Shown here in pieces: positions 55,201-64,000 of a stretch of DNA of 64,000 bases. Both the position numbers and the translations under genes were made by a program. Below the pieces are notes generated by a model. The model saw nothing but the letters and a program-made list of their open reading frames with translations, did no database searches and was not told the origin of the DNA. Positions within the stretch are counted from its first letter, which is position 1. Each line of letters starts with the position of its first letter. Origin of the DNA: Limnephilus marmoratus. Its lineage: Eukaryota > Arthropoda > Insecta > Trichoptera > Limnephilidae. Where the stretch lies: NCBI GenBank assembly GCA_917880885.1, contig OU862934.1:28876734-28940733 (forward strand). The letters run 5' to 3'.

Positions 55201-56300
55201 CAGGGCCGGATCTACGAAATCTGGCGCCCTGTGCAGTAGGTACCGATGGCGCCCTCCCCCCCCTACATTTTTATTTTTATTAAAAATTCGTTCACCCCAA
55301 ATTTTTTTTATTTTATTTTATTTTTTTTTACACTAATTAATCAAATAAAATCAAGACATATAAAGGGTGTAACTTTTCCAAGTGACCTGGCGGTAGCTCT
55401 CACACTCGTTTTTTTAAAGAGAGAATCGTCAGGAGCTCTATACTCTCGGAATCTATTGGGTAAATATAAAATTATAGTGCTAATTTAATTATTTTAGGAA
55501 AAACTCTTTTTACAAGTTATGCTTTAAAATAATACAACGAATTGTTTGTTTGTGCCCGTACCATGATTTAAAATATAGGTTACGAGACAATGCGGGTGGT
55601 TTAGCTGAACTAGATCCATTAGACATTCTTGAGATTTACTGCGTTTATGTATATACCAAACGCGAATATTAATAGAAAAAGCAAATACAAATACGTTCTC
55701 ATGGCAACGTACAACACAAGAATAGCATCTACAGCTTCTGACTAATAAGTGCGATGTTTTTGTTAATGGAATTTACTGAAGATTTCATAAGAAAATGGTC
55801 TTTAACTACCTTCTCCTAGAGACTTAAATCGTACTTAAAACAAAACAATAGCGAGCGTACGCTAAATAAAATTGTCAGCATTTTGAAAGGCGGTCGGTTT
55901 GTTTGTTCTCTTGAACAAAAACACCGCGCTGTGATTGGTTATTGAATTTGGATCGCACCCATTCGTCGTAAAAGACGGTAAAAGATATATGGAAAAATAG
56001 ATCTTACGTTTAAACTAAATATATGGAATTTGTAAAAAAAATCTGTAACTGACTATAAATTCGTAAGCCGTAAACCAACCTGATGCGTGCGCATGACTGG
56101 TTTATTTATGCGTGCGCATTCTGTTTCTTTGGAAAGTGTTGCTAGAGCGTAATAATTATTTCATACTATGGGTAATTTTGAAACGATTCACGGAATATTA
56201 TAACTAAATTTTAATACAATATTTATTTTCTTCCGGCGCCCCTTCGGAGTTGGCGCCAGGTTTTTTGCACGTTTTTGAACGTATGGCAGATCCGGCGCTG
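55201..56300. mobile_element. hAT-like non-autonomous element with 8-bp target duplication
   Basis: Starts CAGGGCCGGATCT and ends AGATCCGGCGCTG, inverted repeats of 13 bp with one difference. Flanks are TATACATC (55193-55200) and TATTCATC (56301-56308), an 8-bp duplication with one change. CAGNG ends and 8-bp duplications are the hAT signature. Subterminal GGCGCCCT/GGCGCC repeats occur at both ends. No transposase ORF is present in 1100 bp. Confidence 0.8.
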
Positions 56301-56309
56301 TATTCATCC

Positions 56310-57390
56310 TACACACTTCACCTTCTAAATTGGAGCAAAACGATTGTAAATTACATTTTGTGTCGTTAAGAACGTTTAGTTAGAAGAATAACACACATTA
56401 TTTGAAAGCATCAAAGACAGTGACGTTATAATACATCTAGACTTGCCATTGACTGACAAACTCAAAATTAAATGCGACAATCAAGAAACACTCTTATGTT
56501 TCCAATAATTCTATGAATATGTGCGTTGAACGAAATAAACGGTAGGACCGGACGGCGTTTTCGTATTCAAAAGATCTATTTAAGACAACAATATATCTTA
56601 AAATATATTCAGAATCTTAACGACATAAGTAAAGACGCCGTGCATACAAATTGCGACTCGCGACCCGTGTATTGGACGGACCTACTGTCAAATTTGCCCT
56701 GTCAAAGAAAAGAAGATAAAATAATTTGGGAATCTTAACGACGTAAGTGCAGAAAGCGTGTGAACAAATATACGCTGCGGCACGGCGTATTGGACGAACG
56801 TACGGTCGAATTACGATTAATTTTCGTCGAATTAACTAGCAGGCCTGGAAATACGACCTTTCCGCCGCGTTCATTTTAATTAATTCTAAAGAACGTGTTA
56901 CAAATATTTAAAATATGTCTCCATGTTATCCTTCTGAAGTTATTAATTCATCGTCTAGAAAAATAAAATCTGGTGCTTACCGCTAACTTTGTAGTTGAAA
57001 AACGGCTAACAAAGTTTTAAAATCGTTGTACGTAAAATATATTAATGGTAAGGTACTCTTTTAATTAATCTAAAATATAAATAACTTGCATCCCTCGTGC
57101 GGCATGGAAATAAAAAAAGTTGTTATAGTTACGAATTCGCCGGAAATAATTAAAATGTGAGTTTTGAGCAAACAAAAATTATTAGGATTGTGTACCGCCT
57201 TAATACTGTTTCAATGTCTGGGCACCAGACGGATTTTGAGGTGCTATAATAGAGCAACGATAGTTAGCAATGGCCGCGATTGTTATTTTACTCGTCGTTA
57301 CTGCTGATGTGTATGTTGTTTTACCGCAAGCATATAAATAAACAGTGATTATAACTATTTTTGTTTTTTTTTTTAATTTTAATTTTTTTT
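56310..57390. other. Intron 1 sequence with a diverged 118-bp tandem duplication
   Basis: AATCTTAACGAC begins two related blocks at 56613 and 56731, each with a (G/C)TATTGGACG(G/A)AC motif. No gene is supported. Confidence 0.4.
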
Positions 57391-57394
57391 TTTT

Positions 57395-57531
57395 AATATT
57401 TAATTAAATGAAGACAATATTAGCGAAACTCAATCACTTAGTGTCCCAGCGGAGCCAATATCTTTTCTGATTTTTCTGTCTCTAGATTTCGATTGAGTTT
57501 CGCTAATATTGTCTTCATTTAATTAAATATT
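57395..57531. mobile_element. Small perfect inverted-repeat element
   Basis: The 41-bp arm at 57395-57435 (AATATTTAATTAAATGAAGA...) is exactly reverse-complemented at 57491-57531, with a 55-bp spacer. Total 137 bp, MITE or foldback type. Confidence 0.75.
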
Positions 57532-57594
57532 ATAATTTGAGATTTTACTCATAAAGTAAAAAAAAAAAAAAACTATTTTTGTTATTTATTTTTG

Positions 57595-57682
57595 GGGTGT
57601 TATGCCGTGTTTCGCTACCTCCTCCTTTAGCCAACGTTTCTGACAGCGTTATAGTGTCCATGATCAGGGCAGATGTGTAATT
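57595..57682 (-). repeat. Penelope-type tail, third copy of the palindrome arm
   Basis: GGGGTGTTATGCCGTG, CCTTTAGCCAACGTTTCTGA and CAGGGCAGATG match 34627-34715. The core here is CTGATCA, so the hammerhead-like core is broken. Confidence 0.55.
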
Positions 57683-57992
57683 GTTAGAAAAATCAAACTG
57701 AATATTTGTCAATAATTCATACTATTCCATGATTTTTAATGAGTCCATTATCACCAAATATTTATCATTTCTCGTTTTCAGATTTACACTACTTGTCACA
57801 GTCTTCACTTGGTACAGCTTAGCGGGTCATGTGATACGCAGTTCGTCTCGTTCAAGCAGCATCGTACAAGAGAGCGTGAATCACGTGATTCGTGGCGACA
57901 TGCGACTGTGCGATCAGTGCTTTTAAATGAAAAAAAATCATCGAACCTCAAAATGACATATATATTTTTAACTACAAATATGTTCGTGTTAC

Positions 57993-58162
57993 CTGCAGCT
58001 TGGCCACCGCCGTGGTCTGCTCGGCCTCCAGGGGTCTTGAACCGTTGTACCAGGTCAGGTTGGCTGCAGGCCTGGCTCCCTGCACCAGGCACTCGAGTGT
58101 CACCTTGCTGCCCTGGACTGCGTGACCTTCCACACCCGACACGGAGATCTTGGTTGGACGAA
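57993..58162 (-). CDS. Exon 1 (first visible): N-terminal half of Ig domain A
   Basis: The frame reads RPTKISVSGVEGHAVQGSKV, then TLECLVQGARPAANLTWYNG, ending AVAKLQ. It carries the first domain cysteine (LEC), the core tryptophan (LTWYNG) and sequons at NLT and NGS. The acceptor AG is at 58163-58164 and the donor GT at 57991-57992. The exon begins in phase 1, so at least one upstream coding exon must exist beyond this point. I saw none up to 64000. It ends in phase 0, matching the microexon at 30995-31021, across an intron of about 27 kb. Confidence 0.85.
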
Positions 58163-58169
58163 CTAGAAC

Positions 58170-59270
58170 GAGAAAAAGTTCACCATTAAGTAACGTAAAT
58201 CAAGTCAAGCCGAAGTGGGAAATGCTCGATTACGACCAGGATCTACGCGCTTCAGATTTCATTTGAAAAAACTTCAAACATTTCAGAATAGAGCCAAACG
58301 CATAGCCCTGGATGTACCCAGATGAATAAGGGTATCCCAACTCAACAAATATTCTGAAATCATCTTTTAAAAAAAACACAAGTCGCGTGAAAACATTTTA
58401 TGTGGGAATTCCCATCCATGAAAACGCGTCGATAAACTGCCTCGCCCGGTACGATGAAAACGTACGTACTCCACAAAAAAACGTCAACGAATCCTCCATA
58501 AAGATCAACCTCTCCATATTGCAGGCATGTCCTCTTGAAAATATTTTTTAACAAACAAGAAAATAAACTAATTTCTCAACAACCATATAATAAAAACTCG
58601 CGATGAAAGAGAAAGGTTTGGCCTTTTTGGCCCGGAGCTCTGAATGCCTTTATTTTAAAACTTCGATAACGATCCTACTGAGAGACAGCCTGGATTCTCA
58701 CTGTCTTGTAAACTCTGGTCCTCCATCAATAGGATAAGGTGCTCCCATAGCCGCTGTGCACACACGATGCATAGATGAGGACCAAAGAGTTGGCGATATT
58801 AGAATGCGACCAACACTGAGAGAATATAAGAAGGCGCTTCAAAAAGGCCAATATCTTTGCACGATGATATCGTCTCTCATCCGGCATATCGCTTGAAGTC
58901 CCGTAAACCCTTCTGGATGGAAGGAGAAAGGCTTCTCCGATCACCTCTCACCCCAGAAGACAGGTGAAAACTTGAGTGGCAATCGGCGAAAATGGGAAAT
59001 GAGTATCTCGTATATGACTCCACTAAGAGACAGCCTTGGTTCTCATTACTTCAGATACTCAAAACAATAAAACTCTTCAATACCGATAGAAAAAAGAGAT
59101 CTGCTCGATAATGTTATAGTAATTAACATAAATGGCAGTAGGCTTCATTCAAACTCCAAACCTAATCGACGCTTTTATTATAACCGTGACGATTCACGGT
59201 TACGGTACCGTGACGGTAAAAAAGGTAATAAAAATACGTTCCTTATCAATGCAATGCTACAAAAATTTTC
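58170..59270. other. Intergenic/intronic DNA upstream of exon 1, LINE scraps only
   Basis: 58255-58345 reads LQTFQNRAKRIALDVPR in the plus direction, a decayed jockey-type thumb. No exon of the Ig gene was found here. Confidence 0.4.
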
Positions 59271-59275
59271 AATTT

Positions 59276-59592
59276 GGGAGGCGGGAATGGATACCCCGGG
59301 AACCTTTATTGGATAACCAACACCACTGCCATAAGTCACCCCAAGTGGTTCGCTACGTTTGGTGATTTAGCAGGGGTGCCCGGGTTCATGGGGTGAGGTT
59401 TGTCTAGGTCTTGGAGGCGCATGACCAGGACACTCTGAACCCCAGATTCCTACCCACCCCTTAAACCCTTTCCTTCCCAGAACTCTCCTTTCCTTAAAAA
59501 AACCCTCCACACAGCATCCCCAAATATGATATAGGCCCTGAGGGAAATTATTTGCATCATGGCCTCCTGTGTGAAACTCTTGTAAAAAAAGA
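59276..59592 (+). mobile_element. SINE-like element, copy e (best preserved)
   Basis: GGGAGGCGGGAATGGATACC, CCTTTATTGGATAACCAACA, GGTTCGCTACGTTTGGTGAT, CCCGGGTTCATGGGGTGAGG, GTCTAGGTCTTGG, then the shared tail (CCCTCCACACAGCATCCCCA, CATGGCCTCCTGTGTG) and poly-A. 317 bp. No convincing tRNA A/B boxes or 5S/7SL head, so 'SINE' rests on size, copy number and the LINE-matched tail. Confidence 0.6.
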
Positions 59593-59599
59593 TGAGATA

Positions 59600-60506
59600 C
59601 AAAATGTACGTAGGTCTGTTTTCTCCAATGGAAAAATGTAATAATTTTCTTGCATCCGTCTCGCACACCGCACCGTGACGTCTAGGTGGACCACTATAAT
59701 ATTTCTAGTCGTCACGATACTTTTGAAAGTATTACAATGAAAACTGATGGTTTTGCTTTTGTTCTTAAACATATAATGCTGCAGTTCTTTCTAACATACT
59801 AAATAACATCAGTCAAAAATGAGATAAACGGTGTATTCCCTAAAGGAAAGATACAATCATTATCATACATCTCCCTTATACGTATAAAGAAAATAAAACG
59901 CAAGGATAAAGTAATGCTTTGGAGGAAACAGTCACACGTATTTTGTATGTCTCATCTTTTGTCTCACAATTATTTAATGTGTAACAAAGAGCTGCAGCAT
60001 TATAGCGATTAGGAACGTACGTTTATTTATCAGTTTTTACTCTACAGAGGGCGATGGTAATAATAACTTTTCAAGCAAATTGCTTTTTAAACACAGCGTG
60101 GCCCAAATTGGCGCTAAAATCAAATATACATTCAGGAGGTTTTCAAATATCCACCTTTTTACCATATAAAAAAACCATTCAGTTTCTAATGTGATCTCAA
60201 TTTGTCTTGCGGCTATTCTGTACGTAGATGGGTAGTCGTTATAATAACATCCCACCCTATCTACCATACTAACGCAAAGGCAATTCCCAAATAATCTAAG
60301 TATTGGTAATTTCGCCACGGATTCTGTGCGCATCGGAAACGCATAATTTCTGCTGTTAGATCGGAGATTGGCTAATTTATGGCTCGATGGGTACTGTTGG
60401 TGTCGGTTGGCTAGTGAGAGTGCGCAGATCGGTTGATCTCAAAGAATGGAAACTTCTGATGAGCGTAATAATATTTTTTTAATTGTATTATCATTGAAGA
60501 TGATAC
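59600..60506. other. Non-coding DNA, nothing recognised
   Basis: No supported gene, RNA or repeat. Confidence 0.4.
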
Positions 60507-60508
60507 TA

Positions 60509-61448
60509 TTAGGTCCTTACATATGAAATTGACGTTTTGCCATACTGGCAACTTTGATCTCAAATCTTCTCTTTGGTTAGGAATTCCAAATTCAAATTTA
60601 TACGGCTATTTACTCATGTATTTGTGTTTCGAAAATTATAATTCATTTGTTTTTTCCTTAATTGTTTTTTTTCTTTGCGTCACTTAGTTTACAAAATGGG
60701 AAACTTGAAACATCGCGTTATTTACGAATATGAGTTCCACCGTGGCACCAGTGCTGTAGAAACGGCTCGAAGGATTAATGATGCGTATGGCGACGGTACC
60801 GCAAAAGAAAACTCAGTGCTTTTTTGGTTCCAACGTTTTCGTTCTGGAAATTTCGAACTGCAGAACAAGCCCCGTGGACGCCGGAGACCAAAGTTGATAA
60901 TGAAGAATTGAAGGCTATTGTGGAAGCGGATTCATCGCAAACCACGTTCGAGTTAGCTGCAGGCTGCGGTGTTAGTGATAAAACTGTTTTATTCCACTTG
61001 AAGCAAATTGGGAAGGTGAAAAAGCTTGAAAGGTGGGTACCTCACGAATTGAGTGAAGCAAATCAACAAACGCGCGTTAGAACGCTAGACCACACACTGC
61101 ACAACAGACGACTACCAAATTAGAGGAGCTTCAATTGGAATGTCTAAGACATTCACCGTACTCTCCGGACCTTGCTCCAACAGATTACCATTTTTTTCGA
61201 AATTTGGATAACTTCTTGCAAGGGAAAAAAATCAACTCCGATGGGGCAGTCCAAACCGCCTTCAAAGATTTTATTGATGCCCGTCCGAATGGTTTTTTTA
61301 GTAAAGGGATAGATGAACTACCTATGAGATGGCAAAAGTGCAAAGATAGCAATGGTACATACTTTGATTAAATAAATATATTGTATTAAAAAAAATCAAC
61401 TTTATGTTCCTCCTATACAAAACGCTAATTTCATATGTAAGGACCTAA
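60509..61448 (+). mobile_element. Mariner element A, internal deletion, intact ends
   Basis: Termini TTAGGTCCTTACATATGAAA and its reverse complement at 61429-61448 lie between TA dinucleotides at 60507-60508 and 61449-61450. At 940 bp it is about 350 bp shorter than a full mariner because the catalytic core is deleted. Both ends look mobilisable in trans. Confidence 0.9.
60696..61371 (+). pseudogene. Mariner transposase, deleted for the catalytic core
   Basis: Starts MGNLKHRVIYEYEFHRGTSA at 60696 and reads VETARRINDAYGDGTA, FWFQRFRSGNFELQNKPRG. A frameshift near 60880 leads to ETKVDNEELKAIVEADSSQT, FELAAGCGVSDKTVLFHL and WVPHELSEANQQTRV. The segment with the first two catalytic Asp (normally GDE(T/K)W and HDNARPH) is missing. 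It resumes ECLRHSPYSPDLAPTDYHFF, with the last catalytic Asp, and ends CKDSNGTYFD. N-terminal helix-turn-helix DNA binding would be retained only upstream of the frameshift. Confidence 0.85.
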
Positions 61449-61542
61449 TATTATGTCATCAATCATTAAAGAAGAAGAAAATAGCAATAAATGAAATGAT
61501 TGAATCGAATGAAACGTGAAGTAGAACAAGACACAGGGATTA

Positions 61543-61614
61543 AAAAGGTCTGGGAATCGAACCCAGAATCTTTGACTTGCTGGGATAACCTAACCACTCA
61601 ACCCGTGTCTTTTA
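61543..61614 (-). pseudogene. tRNA-like sequence (pseudo-tRNA or SINE head)
   Basis: Minus strand has GGTTGAGTGGTTAGG (box A-like), then a perfect T arm CTGGG-TTCGATT-CCCAG (box B GGGTTCGATTCC). The acceptor strands AAAAGAC/ACCTTTT pair at five of seven positions. The anticodon stem does not form convincingly, so this is a degenerate or SINE-derived tRNA rather than a working gene. Confidence 0.4.
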
Positions 61615-61674
61615 AATTTTTTCGAAGTAATAGCTTCACCCTTGTGATTTGAAATTCAATGAAAAAAAGCGACA

Positions 61675-61794
61675 GGGATGGGGCAGTCCAAACCGCCTTC
61701 AAAGATTTTATTGATTCCCGTCCAAATAGTTTTTTTTAGTAAAGGGATCGATGAACTACCTATGAGATGGCAAAAGTGCTTAGATAGCAATGGT
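61675..61794 (+). pseudogene. Mariner transposase C-terminal scrap
   Basis: GATGGGGCAGTCCAAACCGC to TTAGATAGCAATGGT nearly repeats 61239-61354 of mariner A (AVQTAFKDFIDSRPNSFF, then ELPMRWQKC). It is cut off by the LINE that begins at 61795. Confidence 0.8.
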
Positions 61795-62700
61795 AAAATC
61801 CTCCCTATCGGAAAAAAAATATGCATCAACTGGAGTTTCACAGGGTTCACACCGTGGCCCAATCTTTTTTATCTTCTTTATAAATGATCTTACAAAAATA
61901 TTTCATGATGTTTCTATCTTAGTTTTTACTGACGACCTCAAAATTTTTCGAAATATTTACCATTGCAATATTCTTCAAAATAATATCAACAAATTGTTAA
62001 TTTGGTGTAATGAAAATAGACTTTACTTAAATATCTCAAAATGTCAAATAGTTAGATTTTCTCCAATAAAAAATCCAATGATCTTTAATTATTACATTGA
62101 TAAAAATTCTCTTGAGACATTAACACAAATTAAAAACTTAGGCATCACTTTTCAATCAAATCTTTCATTTGTTAACCACATAACAAAAATCTCTAATAAG
62201 GGCTTCAAAATTTTGAGATTTATAACTATAAATTTTAACAATATAAAGCGTATTAAACTGTTTATTTTGCCTACGTAAGAAGTCAACTTGAGTATGATTC
62301 TCCCGTCTGGAACCCTCATTATAAATACATGTGCAAGCTGTCGAAAGAATACAAAAAAATTCTTACATTTTCTAAATTTTAAAATGGGTATTCCAGCAAT
62401 TATGTTGAACTACAACACTGTTAAATAATATGAATGTGCTCAAACTGTCAGACAGAAGAATTTTCACTGACTTGGTATTTCTATATAAAATTCTAAATGA
62501 TTTATTGATTGATAGTCCGGTATTGCTTGAATTGATAAGCTTCCGGATATATATTAGAAGCCAGGATTTATTTCAGTGCAGAAATTCTAAGACAAACTAC
62601 TATATGTATTCTCTTTGTCCAGAATACTAATGGAGGGAAACAGTTTTACCAAGTCAGTGGACATCTTCAATTTATAATTAAATAAATTAAAAATATTATA
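61795..62700 (+). pseudogene. LINE ORF2 fragment, decayed relative of 31975-33027
   Basis: Reads KSSLSEKKYASTGVSQGSHR, GPIFFIFFINDLTKIFHD, VFTDDLKIF (catalytic Ala changed to Thr, YADD-type box otherwise kept), NRLYLNISKCQIVRFS and LSDRRIFTDLVFLYKILND with frameshifts near 62270 and 62420. It ends with TTACCAAGTCAGTGGACATC and an A-rich tail. It truncates the mariner scrap at its 5' edge. Confidence 0.8.
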
Positions 62701-62754
62701 TTTCTTACCATTGATACATTAAAAAAAACCCGAAAAAAAGCGAAATTTAAAAAA

Positions 62755-63345
62755 AAAATTGATGGCCGCGTAAAAACTTAACTACAAATCCCAAATCGGG
62801 TGAAAAAAGTTCGGGCTTGTTTTCAAAACTGTTTTTTTGGTAAACTGTAAAGTAAAAGTAACTGACTCCGAATTGGAATTTAACCTGAACTTTCAACTGT
62901 CAAAAAAATAAAATGGTGCTCAATGGCCGTTTGATTACTTTGTTACATATGAATTTATGGTCCTAAATATTCAATGGTCCATTTTAATATGTGCTTATTT
63001 CACTCCGAAGAGTAATTTTAATTATTTTAATTTAATTTGAAAAATATATTTCCATATTTGAAAATTAACCGTTCGGTGGCGCAGGCATCTATTGTAAAAT
63101 GGGGCAATCGTACCATCGCCCACCCCTTCTGTAATACATGTTCCCTCTGAGGGGGTCGTACGAGCAGCTAGCACGTCTTACGTCTGATGTCCAACCACCC
63201 CGGCATCAGCTGGTTACCAGAAGACGGGTTACAATCATAACGGATCAGCAGATAAAACCTGCATTAATATTAAGAAAATTGACAAAAATTAAAAATAATC
63301 TACTTCACAAGGAACAATTTCGAATCCGCTGAAAAAATTCAGCAT
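62755..63345. other. Non-coding DNA, nothing recognised
   Basis: No supported feature. Confidence 0.4.
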
Positions 63346-63348
63346 AAA

Positions 63349-64000
63349 TTCCTAAGATATATTAGCTATTAACTCGGTATACCTATGGAAACAATTAATT
63401 ATAACCACTTAATGAAAGATTTTGACGGTTCGTTTATTCGTTCAATATTAATAAATGATATTCTGAATGAGCACGAAATGGTTTTTTGTCAATAAAATAA
63501 AACTATGGGAGTACCGCAAGGGCCTTCTTTCGGTCCTTTACTATATTATATGTATAACATTTTTTAATGCATGTTAAAGTTTTTTTTTTGCTATCAATTC
63601 CATTTCTCCGAGCAGCATCTATTGAGACATTTAGAATAAATAGACAAATACATTTCAACCTACCAAAATCACTTTAAATTCCATTCTATTGAAAAAAAAA
63701 ATCAGCTTAAATTCCTAAGATATATTAGCTATTAACTCGGTATACCTATGGAAACAATTAATTATAACCATTTAATGAAAGATTTTGACGGTTCGTTTAT
63801 TCGTTCAATATTAATAAATGATATTCTGAATGAGCACGAAATGGTTTTTTGTCAATAAAATAAAACTATGGGAGTACCGCAAGGGCCTTCTTTCGGTCCT
63901 TTACTATATTATATGTATAACATTTTTTAATGCATGTTAAAGTTTTTTTTGTTGCTATCAATTCCATTTCTCCGAGCAGCATCTATTGAGACATTTAGAA
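63349..64000 (+). repeat. 363-bp tandem duplication of a rearranged LINE fragment
   Basis: Two near-identical units start at 63351 and 63714 (the second runs off the window). Each contains KFLRYISY...LGIPMETINYNHLM (ORF2 thumb) followed by MGVPQGPSFGPLLYYMYN (RT motif B). This order is opposite to a normal LINE, where motif B precedes the thumb, so the repeat joins the end of one piece to an earlier piece of another. Confidence 0.7.

Overview
The window is eukaryotic and almost certainly from an insect. It is AT-rich, has GT-AG introns, and is packed with retrotransposons and DNA transposons of insect type (CR1/jockey-like LINEs, an R1-clade LINE, RTE-like and Penelope-like pieces, mariners, a hAT-like element, foldback elements). 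Some repeats resemble families I associate with Lepidoptera, but I cannot settle the order from this sequence alone.

One host gene is visible, on the minus strand. Seventeen exons between 58162 and 4617 have exact splice sites and mutually compatible phases. They join into one open frame of 2307 nt (769 codons) encoding seven immunoglobulin domains, a transmembrane helix and the start of a cytoplasmic tail. Residue patterns fit an Echinoid/Friend-of-echinoid-like adhesion receptor best. The signal peptide and any more N-terminal domain lie above position 58162, probably outside the window. Most of the cytoplasmic tail lies below 4617 and I did not find it. Intron 1 is about 27 kb (31022-57992). 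One exon is a 27-nt microexon.

Everything else is intronic or flanking mobile DNA. Region by region: 1-4600 holds two short inverted-repeat elements, a SINE-like tail and a LINE scrap. 4617-4754 is the transmembrane exon. 6082-13617 is an old plus-strand LINE split by a nearly complete 6-kb CR1-like element on the minus strand. That inner element has three consecutive ORFs and a tandem-monomer 5' region. 14387-18717 and 24088-31021 carry most Ig exons, separated by a 5'-truncated R1-clade LINE (18770-22629) and jockey-like LINE/SINE debris. 31877-33027 is a LINE 3' end with a 98-nt poly(T) run. 34200-36050 has Penelope-like material: a GIY-YIG endonuclease fragment inside 52-bp inverted repeats, with a hammerhead-like motif. 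36212-37657 is a mariner broken by an RTE-like fragment. 37714-38428 and 50194-50917 are a pair of TTAA-flanked non-autonomous elements. 39050-39575 and 50925-51365 are foldback-type elements. 45162-45955 is a huge 9-bp repeat. 53720-54770 is another reverse-transcriptase fragment. 55201-56300 is a hAT-like element with 8-bp duplications. 60509-61448 is a deleted mariner with intact ends, followed by LINE scraps and a 363-bp tandem duplication.

There is no operon logic here. The structure is a conserved adhesion-receptor gene whose introns have accumulated nested transposons. The most unusual items are the three-ORF CR1-like element with an ATGA stop-start overlap, the recurrent hammerhead-like cores in Penelope-type tails, and the 27-nt microexon.
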